From Daphnia pulex (lineage: Eukaryota; Arthropoda; Branchiopoda; Diplostraca; Daphniidae), in the NCBI RefSeq assembly GCF_021134715.1, contig NC_060021.1, positions 8,898,501 through 8,962,500 of the forward strand: 64,000 nucleotides of DNA. Reading direction: 5' to 3'. This document shows, in pieces, positions 38,451-48,654 of the stretch. Made by a program: the position numbers and the translations under genes. Below the pieces are notes generated by a model. It did not search any database and was not told where the DNA came from. It was given only the letters and a program-made list of their open reading frames with translations. Within the stretch, counting starts at the first letter, position 1; each line of letters opens with the position of its first letter.

Positions 38451-40158
38451 GACCTGAGAAGTGAAGTTTTTTATTGAAATGTTGTGTTCCGTTGAAAGAT
38501 CAATTCCAAACTGACGAAGGAAATTAGTTATGGTACCCTGCTTCATAGGAAGACCTGTTGTCTATTTTATTAAGATGGAGTTAAAAGAGATTCATGGTTT
38601 TTCTGTCTTAACTAGTATAATATCCCTGTTTCTTCTCATAGGTCTCGGCGTAAATGTGCAGTCGCTTTGCAGTCTCAATCCTGTTCAAGCTGTTGCCATC
38701 CTGAATTATGCTGGAGTCTTGCAAGTAGCTGATCCTGAAGTTGGGTTGCTGCTGTTATCCTGAAGAAGCTGATGTTGATGTTATTAAGTAAATGTGCCAG
38801 TTCAGTTCTGGTTGTTCAAAATTATATCCATGTTGTATGTGATTTTAGCAACCTTGAGATTTCTTATCAACTAAGACATGTTGCAACCTGTTAATAACTG
38901 AAACAGCACTCCTTCCTGAAATTTCCTCACCCATATATTTTTAAATAATTCTTAAATAATAGGATGTCAAAACTTGCAATATTATACCTTGTGCATTGTT
39001 ATATCTGATATATTTTTCATAAGTTATGAAATATTTAAACAAATTAAAATACAATCAATTATATGAAACTAAAATATCTACTACCATTATCTAATAAAAA
39101 ATGAAAAATAAATAAAACAAATTTTAATATTTTGAATAAATTAATTTAATGTATTTATGTAATTAAAAAGTTAATCGAATTAAACTTAAATTTAATTGAA
39201 TTAAATCATTTATATTCTCCAATTTTGGAAAAAATGATTAAAATTTAATAAACACAGCGTCCGGTACAAGACAAATGTTGTTCTGTGCACATTTTAAAGC
39301 AGTTCATACCCATATAAAACAAACCTAACCAACTCCTTTTGTCTCACTTGGGTGATAAACTGCTTTTGAAACTCGCACACAATCAAGACAGGGGGAGACA
39401 TCACTGTCTTAATTGACTACCTGGCAAATGGTTAAGAGAAACCGGAAAAAGAGCGAAGAGTTGAGGAACAGTTATTAGGAGAGCGATTAACCATAGTAGG
39501 CTTCCGGCTTAGACATCTGAATTACAGCTTTCTCTTTTCAGTTTTCACCCATGGATAAGTGGCGAAGGAGTTACCCTGTAGGCAGAATGAACATTTATTA
39601 GGATAACAATAATTTTAAATTAGGTTTTAGAAAAAGAAAGCAATACCTCAAATCAAGAGGGACTGTTTAAGGAAGTAAAAAGGGATGTTCAAGGGTAGCA
39701 GCCAACGGGTTACCAAACAAAGGACCTTGTTGACTGTAAAGTCATTGTCCCTTTTCTTCAAAGGACATGACTTCTCATAAAGGCTGGCGTGCAAGATTAG
39801 AGACCTGTAAAACAAATATAAAAAATTAAGTCACCTTGTTTATAATTTGTGTCATCAATGTGCTTGATGTCTATGATCTAAAATAATAATTAAACTTAAA
39901 CATTAGATAGACATTAGTGCAGAACAATATTTTAAATAAACATTAGACTGCAACAAAGAAAGTTCAGTGACATAAAAAAAAACTTACACACTAACTACCA
40001 ATCAGTTATCAAGGTTCTCTAGAAGATGGAATGAGAGAATGTCCATTCTAGGGTTGGTGATCTAGCAAGTCCAATAAAATCAGCCGATAATTATGATGAA
40101 TCCAAATAAAAGATGAGAACAATATTTTTGTCTCAGCAATACTGTACTAAAGCTAGTG
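38451..40158. other. AT-rich intergenic DNA, no supported feature
   Basis: This stretch is strongly AT-rich, especially 38930-39240. One 77-codon open frame at 38530-38763 has a hydrophobic middle but no start context, splice partners or recognisable similarity. No RNA gene was recognised. Confidence 0.4.
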
Positions 40159-40787
40159 TTGGTTGTTACCTCTGTCATTTGGATGACATATTCACTTATT
40201 CAGTAGGATACTAGGATCAGTCTGTGCTAGGATTTATAACACAATAGTTCACACTAGGCTGCATGCCCCTTACACAAATTTTCCTGGAAATTAATGAGAA
40301 ATATAAGTTATTTAACACATATATGGAAAAGAACACATGCCCAACAAATTGCACACAAAATCTATCCAATTTACATACGAATTCCTTTGTAATTGTCGAA
40401 GAAAATAGCTGTAGCTGAACTGTTGACAACGAGCCGCAATAAGCACATATCAACACAATATTCTTTCACGCCATCTATTAGACACGTCCAAAACTCACTA
40501 TCTAAAGGACCGGCTTTAGATAGTCACAAAAGTCACAAAAGTAATCAAAAAGACCATTTCTGTTTGCTTAAACTGGCAAGGAGTGCTTAGAATTGTGCAG
40601 AGAATAAAGCTCACTTGCTAGTTTTATGCAAATTTTCCGGAAGTATACCGGAAGTAGTCGATAGCGCCTCAACCATCGGGCTGCCGACAAAATAAACCAG
40701 ATATTCGTGATCTCCATGAAATTTGGGGTCGATTAGATGTGATTAAAACGAAATCCAGATTTTGGCCAAAATCGAGAATTTTCCTGA
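40159..40787. repeat. 629-bp direct repeat, left copy (retrotransposon flank)
   Basis: This copy matches 45904-46532 at a constant offset of 5,745 bp, with no difference noticed in the segments compared by eye. The two copies flank the retrotransposon exactly. Left of this copy the host reads gctagtg; right of it the element 3' end begins (tgcatagaattt). It contains a perfect 10-bp stem with a 6-nt loop at 40498-40523. Confidence 0.85.
40498..40523. repeat. 10-bp stem hairpin inside direct repeat
   Basis: CTATCTAAAG and CTTTAGATAG flank the loop GACCGG. The same hairpin occurs at 46243-46268 in the right copy. It may be a remnant of a small inverted-repeat element. Confidence 0.5.
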
Positions 40788-41006
40788 TGCATAGAATTTA
40801 TTTTCATGAGATCATGACAACGATCTATCAATAAAATGTGAACGATATGATGATACATTAAAAAGAATTAAAACATGGAGAGTGAAAAAATGGAGAGATG
40901 GAGCAACTACAATACGCAATTACAGCACATGTCACATATCCACTTCGATTACACTTACACGACACGATTTCGTTAAGTTCATACAGTTTGAGTACTGGAG
41001 CTATCC

Positions 41007-44000
41007 TTATGCGGGCCCCAGTAGGCCTTCATCCCTGTCAGCTGCGTGAAGGTGGTTAGAGACCACTCTCATTGACCCTTGGATGGCTGCAAGTCGACTC
41101 TTCCGCCTGAAACGGCGCCACGCATTAGGTTGAATGTTGAGGGAGTTGGCCACCGCGTTGTTGGACGGCATCCAGGAGCCCAAAGCGCCGATCACCACCG
41201 GAAGCGTCGGTCCAAGATGACCATATTTGGCCACTTTCCGGTCGAATCCAGCTTGTAGGGATTCCGGAGCATCGAAAGGTATCGTCACGTCGATGATGAG
41301 CTGCGGTGTTGCGGAGGTGATGACGATATCTGGGCGGAGGGTAGTGTCCGGGAACACCTGGTTGACACGAATCGTGTGACCGGCCCTGCAGATGATTTTG
41401 GCCAGTTCCAGCAGAATTGCGTCGTGTCGCCGTCCGATTTCCGGAAGGTTGACCCGGCAATGGCTGGTCACGTGCGACGTGGTCTCGGCGTCCGTCCTGC
41501 ACCTTCGGCACTTCTTGTCAGGAGCCGAAATTCCAGGTGTGCCGAAAAGAGGTAGGATGGATAGTCGGCTGCGATGGATCAGCTTCCATTCTTCGAAGTT
41601 GAGTTTGGTGCGTGATGATGTGAGCCTGGCGATGTCGCTCGACGAGTCCAAAAGGAGACCTCTTGCCACTCTTCCCTGGTTTGAGGCGTTGGAGAGTTCG
41701 GTTGTCCATCGGCCCCTGATCACCGTCCTCAATCCGCGGACAGCCTTGTTCGACAGGCAGGAGACGTCATCAGCGATCACTTTTGAAAGGGAACTATCGC
41801 TGGATACGTCGATCCTTGCGTGAAGACGCCTGGCTGCTTTTCGCGTTCGAGTCCATGTGTTCGGACCGCACCCGTAGAACCGAGTGTCGTACAGGCCCCC
41901 CTGTGTTGAGCCAGACAGGAAGTCGGAGAGGGGGAGCGGCACATCCGTGGCTTGGTCAATACCCCTGGAGACGGTTTTCTCAAGTTGGGCTCTGGCAACG
42001 AGACGGACAACTTGATCTTTGCTGTCCAACAGTTGAACGGCCCTGGCAATCGTCCACACATCAGCGTCTTTTTTAAGCTGAGAGGCGCCAAGCCCCCCAG
42101 CCCTCCGGTCCGCAAACAAGAAAGCAGTGTGGGCTGTGTGTGGCACGTATGCCACTTGGCGGAGGAATTCCGCACACCGAGTGTCCAGCTCGTCAAGGAA
42201 GCCCCTCTGTACGCGGCCAGTCGCCAGGTGATGCGAGAGAGACGGCAGGAGGTGCGCACGAAATACCTCCAGCTTCTGCCAAGGAGCCAGCAGGGAGTCC
42301 GCAATCTTGACCAGCTTCTCACGGAGGTCTGTGGCTGGTCTGAAGGTGAGCTTAGTTCCCATAGGGACGCCAAGATAATTTTCATACTCCCCTACATCCA
42401 GTGCCCGAATCTGGACACCGTTGATGGAGAGCTTAGTGGACGTGCTGGCTCTCCCGTTGGTAATGGTGAGAGAAGAGCACTTCTTGGCATTGAAGCGGAG
42501 ACCGAGAATTGAGGCTGTCGAATTCATTCCATCGATAGTCGATTGTAGGCTGGTAGTGTCGGAGTCGGCCGCAGAGATGTCGTCAGCATAGGAAGTGGAT
42601 TTCAGGCGAGTATTGAAGAGCTGGAATCCATGGGAGTTCGCCTTGGCCCGGCGGACTAGAGGCTCCGCTGCAAGATTAAAAATTATGGAGCTAAGCCCAT
42701 CGCCTTGGCGGACTCCGGATGTCGGTCTCACCATCACCAGCTCCTTGCCGACAACGAAATGGAACTCGTTATGTTGGTAGATGTCGGTAAGGATGCTCCT
42801 TAAGGCCGGAGGGACTGGAAGACTGCAGAAGAGTTGGTTGAGGTAGTCGTGAGGAAGTGATCCAAAGGCATTGGCCAAGTCCAGCCAGCAGATTGTTAAG
42901 TTTCTTTTCTGGGACTTGGCCTCCTCGATGGCACTCTCGAGCAGCATTGTGTGCTCCTGTATTCCGTGCACCCCCGGGAGGAAACCTTTCTGCTCTGGTG
43001 AAAGCCACTCGTTGCCGCTGGCCACTGTGGTGATCCGGGAGGCAATGCATCCGGAGAAGAGCTTGTACAGCGTTGAGAGGAGTGAGATGGGCCGGAAGTT
43101 GCTGTAGTCTTCAGTCGACCCTTTCTTGAAGATCGGGATGGTTCGGGCCGATTTCCAGCACTTCGGTACACCAAGGCGCCACACTGCGGCATAAAGGACC
43201 TCCAGCAGGCGACATTCCGGATCCAGACGGGAGATGTCCTTGTACTCGACTCCGTCCGCTCCTGGGGCCGTGTTTGAGGCTCTTTTGAGTTTCCTGGCAA
43301 TCTCAGATCTTGCTGGTGGGCTGGCAAGATGTTCGAGCTCTTCCTCAGATGGATTAGCCCAGCTGCATCCATCGTACACCCGCCTCGCTTCAAGTACTGC
43401 TGCCTCGGACGGGCGGGGCTGTTCATATGCACCCTTCAAGAAGTCAGTGGCAGCCTCAACAGTGCCGGTGTAGGCCTGGGAGGTCTCGCCCAGCACCTTC
43501 CGCACAGCTCGTTTCGGGAATCGCTTGAAAAGGGCTTGGATTCGGCCGGCCTCTTCCTTCTTCTTGGTGTTGTCTTTTTTTTTAATCCGCTGTTGTTGTC
43601 TTGACTGCTGTCTTCTATGAGCTGCAGGACTGTTCGGTGATCGCTCCTGAACCACTTGCTTTCGGCTGGCAGTAAGATCATCCGACTTTTTAGTGAGTCG
43701 ATGCCAGTCGGCAGCGCAGCTTTCTGTCGCCAGATCCATATCCTCACGGTTGGAGCAGCGTAAGAAAACCGGGGCCCAAAGGTTAAAGAAAGCCTCAGCT
43801 GGAGATAAGGTGGAATCGACGGTCTCCTCCGCATCGTCGTCGCTCCCATCCGATTCCGTTTCGCTATCAAGTGGCATAGTGATCACGATTCCAGCACTCC
43901 GAGATGGTTGATTGCAGCGGAGTGAAGCGTCCCCAGAGAGGTTGGTGTCAGAAACTTGTGTTGAGGTCGGAGGCTCCACTGGATAGGCAGCCCAACCGGT

Positions 44001-44801
44001 TGCGTCGAGAGCCCGTTGTGTTGTTAAAAGAGGAGATGGGTCATCAGAGAGTTCCCTCTCAACGCTGGTGAGGTTGTGATTGGCTGGTAGAGCGAGAGTG
44101 GCGGCTTGTGAAACCGGGAGCAAAGAAGGAGCAACGGCTGATGATGTTGGAGGCGAGTTGTTGGTGACGCCATGGTTGTTGATGTTTCCCCTCCTGTGCT
44201 GACGGCCCTCGGCCAGCGTGGTCGGCGAGCGACGTTCCGGTGGTGGGGACCAGGAGTCATCACTGGCTCCTGAAGCAAGATTTCCATCCGGGGTCTCAAC
44301 AGCCACCAGCTGAGCAGGAGCAGGTGAGAGCGGAGTGGTGCTAGGAGCCGAAGCGTCTGTCCAAGTTGGTGAGATGGCCGGCGCAGCTGCCGGTTGCCTG
44401 GTAGAACTAGATGGCCGGCATGGAAGCGAACAGTACTGGCGGCTACGCGAGGTTCGAGAAAAGTAGTTACAGCAGGCTGTGCTACGACAGCGGATGAAAG
44501 TCGCGGCATTCGTCGATGAGCGGCCAGGAGTGGTAGCAGGGCGGCCGGACGGAGATGGAGCCCAAGATGTGTCGAGGCTTCTGGCAGCTGGAGAGCTGGA
44601 AGGAGACTCGGTGTAGATTGGTGGGGCAGCTGGTAGGCTAACGGCTGGAGCTGGAACGACTGATTTATGGCCACGGCCCAGACGCTTGGCAGCTGCAGTA
44701 GCGATGACTGACGGGTAGCAGGCGGCCGAGCAGAATTTCTTTCTGTTGTTGGAGCTGAAGAAAGTGTTGTTGCATGCCTCGTTCCCGCAAGCCTTTTCCA
44801 T
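41007..44801 (-). CDS. Retrotransposon polyprotein: Cys fingers, reverse transcriptase, RLE nuclease
   Basis: One 1,264-codon ORF without interruption. N-terminus: two FCS/MYM-like Cys clusters of form C-x4-C...F..R...[FY]CS-x2-C, at about residues 5-28 (CGNEAC ... FCSAAC) and 105-127 (CRSTAC ... YCSLPC). A Ser/Pro/Thr-rich linker of about 300 residues follows. The reverse transcriptase spans about 500-800: IPIFKKG (about 557), NFRPISLLST, LDLANAFGSLPHDYL, SGVRQGDGLSS, and the catalytic SYADDIS (about 738). C-terminus: a CCHC knuckle C-x2-C-x8-H-x4-C (about 1096-1113), then the restriction-like endonuclease core RPDIVI ... LIIDVTIPFD ... KVAKYG (about 1155-1195), with PD-D-K residues present. 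The family performs target-primed reverse transcription: it nicks one strand and copies its RNA from the 3'-OH. Confidence 0.92.
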   Translation of the reverse strand: MEKACGNEACNNTFFSSNNRKKFCSAACYPSVIATAAAKRLGRGHKSVVPAPAVSLPAAPPIYTESPSSSPAARSLDTSWAPSPSGRPATTPGRSSTNAATFIRCRSTACCNYFSRTSRSRQYCSLPCRPSSSTRQPAAAPAISPTWTDASAPSTTPLSPAPAQLVAVETPDGNLASGASDDSWSPPPERRSPTTLAEGRQHRRGNINNHGVTNNSPPTSSAVAPSLLPVSQAATLALPANHNLTSVERELSDDPSPLLTTQRALDATGWAAYPVEPPTSTQVSDTNLSGDASLRCNQPSRSAGIVITMPLDSETESDGSDDDAEETVDSTLSPAEAFFNLWAPVFLRCSNREDMDLATESCAADWHRLTKKSDDLTASRKQVVQERSPNSPAAHRRQQSRQQQRIKKKDNTKKKEEAGRIQALFKRFPKRAVRKVLGETSQAYTGTVEAATDFLKGAYEQPRPSEAAVLEARRVYDGCSWANPSEEELEHLASPPARSEIARKLKRASNTAPGADGVEYKDISRLDPECRLLEVLYAAVWRLGVPKCWKSARTIPIFKKGSTEDYSNFRPISLLSTLYKLFSGCIASRITTVASGNEWLSPEQKGFLPGVHGIQEHTMLLESAIEEAKSQKRNLTICWLDLANAFGSLPHDYLNQLFCSLPVPPALRSILTDIYQHNEFHFVVGKELVMVRPTSGVRQGDGLSSIIFNLAAEPLVRRAKANSHGFQLFNTRLKSTSYADDISAADSDTTSLQSTIDGMNSTASILGLRFNAKKCSSLTITNGRASTSTKLSINGVQIRALDVGEYENYLGVPMGTKLTFRPATDLREKLVKIADSLLAPWQKLEVFRAHLLPSLSHHLATGRVQRGFLDELDTRCAEFLRQVAYVPHTAHTAFLFADRRAGGLGASQLKKDADVWTIARAVQLLDSKDQVVRLVARAQLEKTVSRGIDQATDVPLPLSDFLSGSTQGGLYDTRFYGCGPNTWTRTRKAARRLHARIDVSSDSSLSKVIADDVSCLSNKAVRGLRTVIRGRWTTELSNASNQGRVARGLLLDSSSDIARLTSSRTKLNFEEWKLIHRSRLSILPLFGTPGISAPDKKCRRCRTDAETTSHVTSHCRVNLPEIGRRHDAILLELAKIICRAGHTIRVNQVFPDTTLRPDIVITSATPQLIIDVTIPFDAPESLQAGFDRKVAKYGHLGPTLPVVIGALGSWMPSNNAVANSLNIQPNAWRRFRRKSRLAAIQGSMRVVSNHLHAADRDEGLLGPA

Positions 44802-44817
44802 CTTAGAAGAGTTGGTG

Positions 44818-44905
44818 TAGTAGAGTCGGTGTAGTAGAGTCGGTGAGGTAGAGTCGGTGTAGTAGGATCGGTGTAGTTGAGTCGGTGTAGTAGAATCGAA
44901 GAGAG
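44818..44905. repeat. 15-bp minisatellite in retrotransposon 5' UTR
   Basis: About six imperfect copies of a unit like GTCGGTGTAGTAGAG lie just upstream (on the element strand) of the start codon. Similar 5' UTR repeats are known in several non-LTR families and can act as promoter units. This role is inferred here. Confidence 0.6.
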
Positions 44906-45903
44906 CTGTAAAACGGAGAGACGGCTGGCGCCCAGATGATCAGTAGATAGTAAAATTCTTAAAATTTAGCTTGCCGGAGGAATAAAAATATGATGATAAT
45001 AATGATGATGATGTAGGGAGCGTCGAGAGACTCCGTTAGTTGAAGTGGCTTTATTCCTTGATGCCAAGTATCGTCCTTGCATGCCCCAGTGGCAGCTGCC
45101 ATCTGGTGGCGTTGTTGGAGTGCTGGATGGAGGCCACCTGGTGGAGAAAGTTGAAAACTCGGGCCGTAGCGTTGAGCAGAGATCAGAGTAAGCAAATGCA
45201 GATAAATGGATGAGAGGATGGGTCAGCTCGGACAAAAATCAGCAGTGGCGTAGATTGATCATGCGGAGATGAAGACGAGCAAGCGATATTTTAAAACCTG
45301 CCCATTAGTTGAGTCCAGTGGAGCAGTATCAGCCGGGGCAGCGGTGAGGTGCCGAAGAGAGTGGAGATAGAGAAGTTGTCGTGGCCGAAAAGTGGTTGCA
45401 GCCAAGATGTGCGGTGTGGTGGTGGGAAGCGATGCGGTGATGGCCAGCTGCGGTGGAAACCAAGCTAGACAAAATGCGGCAGCTAGGCTAAAAATCGAAG
45501 TCGGAGCACCGGAGTATTAGCTCGGGCACTGGAGTAGAAGAAATAGCCTCGGTGTAGTAATGGGAGCGGCCAAGAATAGTCGGAGCACCGTAGATAGTTC
45601 GCTGGGCAGCGGAGTAGAGTTTTGCACGGCATACAGGTGTAAGGCGCAAAACAGTAGGAAGGACCTCTAGCGGCAGAAAGTTGGAGCTTGGGCCGGGGCG
45701 TCGGACTGTCAAGATGGATTGACACAGTAAAATAAAACTTGCCCAAATGCACTAAAATCACGGCCGAAATGTGGGGAACACTTAACTGCACGAGTGGGCG
45801 CACTTTGGGGCACGAAAAGTCAGGATTTCTCACAAAAACAAGCAAGATCTTGGGAGCTGTTTTCATGCACGACCGAACGCTGCCGTAGCAGACGACACCT
45901 TCT

Positions 45904-46532
45904 TTGGTTGTTACCTCTGTCATTTGGATGACATATTCACTTATTCAGTAGGATACTAGGATCAGTCTGTGCTAGGATTTATAACACAATAGTTCACACT
46001 AGGCTGCATGCCCCTTACACAAATTTTCCTGGAAATTAATGAGAAATATAAGTTATTTAACACATATATGGAAAAGAACACATGCCCAACAAATTGCACA
46101 CAAAATCTATCCAATTTACATACGAATTCCTTTGTAATTGTCGAAGAAAATAGCTGTAGCTGAACTGTTGACAACGAGCCGCAATAAGCACATATCAACA
46201 CAATATTCTTTCACGCCATCTATTAGACACGTCCAAAACTCACTATCTAAAGGACCGGCTTTAGATAGTCACAAAAGTCACAAAAGTAATCAAAAAGACC
46301 ATTTCTGTTTGCTTAAACTGGCAAGGAGTGCTTAGAATTGTGCAGAGAATAAAGCTCACTTGCTAGTTTTATGCAAATTTTCCGGAAGTATACCGGAAGT
46401 AGTCGATAGCGCCTCAACCATCGGGCTGCCGACAAAATAAACCAGATATTCGTGATCTCCATGAAATTTGGGGTCGATTAGATGTGATTAAAACGAAATC
46501 CAGATTTTGGCCAAAATCGAGAATTTTCCTGA
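45904..46532. repeat. 629-bp direct repeat, right copy (retrotransposon flank)
   Basis: This copy repeats 40159-40787. Its right end runs without a break into actatagttcagg, completing a 36-bp palindrome. This suggests the right copy is in its original host context and the left junction was created by insertion. Confidence 0.85.
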
Positions 46533-46554
46533 ACTATAGTTCAGGAAAATTTTC
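46519..46554. repeat. 36-bp near-perfect palindrome at insertion site
   Basis: The sequence is symmetric about the bond 46536/46537 with a single mismatched pair (46521/46552). The edge of the 629-bp repeat (46532/46533) falls 4 bp from the centre. ACCGGAAGT motifs recur on both sides (about 46388, 46558 and 46682). Confidence 0.75.
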
Positions 46555-48650
46555 AAAACCGGAAGTACGAAAACGTACAAAAAAAAACATGAACTTTACC
46601 ACAAATTTGACGAGGATCACGAATATGTGGTTATTTTGGACGTCGAATGAATATTTACTGAACTACTGACTGAAATGAGGAAACCGGAAGTAGAAAAAAA
46701 ATACACATAATTAAAAATCTAACAAGTGAGCTTTGTTGCTGAAACAGAAACTGACAGTTACCACCCAAAATTTTTTTGAAGTAGCATTGAGAAAATTCTA
46801 CAGAGATGTGCAAAGTAAGCGCATTTAAACTGATTCTAACAGGTAAAAAATGATCAAAGGCTATGCCTGCCGTCTAGCGTCAGAAAGAATACACGTTTAA
46901 ATGTAACATGAAAACAATGTCCGCTCTAGCTCGTTGACATTGAATTGAAAGAACTGGCAAACAAAGGTAACAAATCATTTTGATACTCACGTTATTCTCC
47001 ATGCAAAATTCATCAAAAAGCCACCACGCAGCATCACACATCACAAAAGACGAAATCCCCAAGGTGATATTGAACGCTACTTTAACTTCTACACTGAGGA
47101 CAGAAGGCACTCAAAACAGATATCCGTTCATGTTGTCTGCAAGTGATTCCAGACGTTTCAGTAGCTGGGCAACAGTGCTGGATATTAGACTGCTGAAAGC
47201 AGAGGGAAAACACCCAGTTGGTGAGGTAAACCTGCCAGTTATTCATATTCAGAATGTGTTATTCATTGTGGCATTCTACTAGGCTACATACTACAAGGCA
47301 ACAGCAAATGTAAAGTCAATCACAAACGATGGTGAAGATGAAAAATCCTTTCCACACTACCCTATCTGACAACAACAGCAAGTTCCTGGCTCATTCGATC
47401 CCCACTCTAGGGACTGGGCATCTAATTTAATTAATAATCACCTGTATCACTTAGCTTTTTTATTTATTTTACCTTGTCTGTGATAAATCTTTCTTTTCTT
47501 CTGTAGGTTTTGATGACCATTGATAATTGGAAAGCAGCATTTGAATGTGACGGCTTGTCTGGCTTCGTCTGCTCCTAAGTGACAGAGTACACATAAATTA
47601 CTTTAAAAAATCAAAACAAAATCAGATTAGGATTTCAAGGTAAATTTAACCGGTTTTAAATAATACTAGGTCTAGGTGCAGACTGCACCCTTAAGTGCTT
47701 GTGAAACCTTAGATCAAACAGCCAATCCAATAGCGCAAGCTATGTCTTCTGAAGCCAAATAGTTTCTATTTGCAAGGTACTTATTTTATCCAGCATTTTA
47801 AATTATTACTGTGGCATATAATAAGCTGTTATATGGTTTGGAAACTGAAGAGAGATTGCTGGAATTGAAGACTCTTAATTTGTGTAGAAGTAGATAAATT
47901 ACAAGTGCATAACTGGGCTTTCTTCTTTTCTGTGCCCTCATTTCCCTAACTACCTACTAACCAACGCTCGCCGGTGGTCACTAACCTGCTGTGAAAACCA
48001 GGAAGAGGGGAGGATTGTGGTCGAACGGGTTTATAGAAGGCACACGATTTGCGCATGGTTTTAAATTCGTACAAACAGTTTTTTAAATTGTTTTGATAAC
48101 AAAATTTAGAATTTGTCGTTGTACTGTACTTGTTTATTTATAACATTACATATTTACAATTTCAACGGTTAATTAAACATATACATAATTTATTAGTTAT
48201 GTCATGTGTTAAAATTTCTTTTATCCATACCTAATTAGTGAATTTCAATAATAATTAACCTCACTTTTTGAGATATGAGAATTAATTTTTCTTCCCCTCC
48301 CCAACTTCCTCCTCCTTCCTTTCCCAATCGCGAAGTTTGTTTATTATTTGCTTGGCATAAAATTTACCCATATTTCTGTTTTTGTTTCTTCTCATCATAC
48401 AAACGATATAGACAAAATTTCAATTAAACAAAATACAGGATGTAATGTAACTTCTGTAACACGACACCAGCTCCAAGGAACATCCCCAGAGTTTAACTTG
48501 ATGCACAAAAGTCTTTCACCAGCATAGACTGCAATAACAAACCACATTGGACTGGAACTATGGAAACATAAACCTATAACCAAAATTAAGTGAAATAATT
48601 AAGTAAGTAATCTTCAGCATCAATGGGAATAACGGATGAAAAAAAAATTA
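46555..48650. other. AT-rich intergenic DNA, no supported gene
   Basis: No coding sequence is supported. A 100-codon open frame at 46980-47282 has no recognisable similarity. An acceptor-like block (tctgtaggttttgatgacc, about 47500) resembles blocks at 35.1, 36.0, 36.8, 37.7 and 51.0 kb. Confidence 0.4.
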
Positions 48651-48654
48651 CTGG

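Larger units (their letters stand above)
40788..45903 (-). mobile_element. Full-length RLE-type non-LTR retrotransposon (5,116 bp)
   Basis: The element lies on the minus strand between two 629-bp direct repeats. Its 3' end (low coordinates) has a 219-bp 3' UTR after the stop at 41007. It has no poly(A) tail, but an AATAAA lies about 14 nt from the junction at 40788, as in R2-type elements that end without a long A tract. The 5' region (45903-44802) is about 1.1 kb and includes a 15-bp tandem repeat. The single intact ORF and matching flanks suggest recent insertion. The class (R2, NeSL, R4 or HERO-like, all with a restriction-like endonuclease) cannot be settled without a tree. Confidence 0.85.

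Noticed and set aside
38530-38763. 77-codon open frame with a hydrophobic middle
   Set aside because: It is isolated in AT-rich repeat DNA with no splice partners, homology or promoter signal.
40217-40456. 79-codon frame present in both 629-bp copies
   Set aside because: Its two occurrences only reflect the duplication. It has no family resemblance and overlaps an opposite-strand frame of similar size.
40159-46532. LTR retrotransposon reading of the 629-bp repeats
   Set aside because: The protein has a non-LTR RT with an RLE nuclease and no gag, protease, RNase H or integrase. The repeats lack TG...CA ends.
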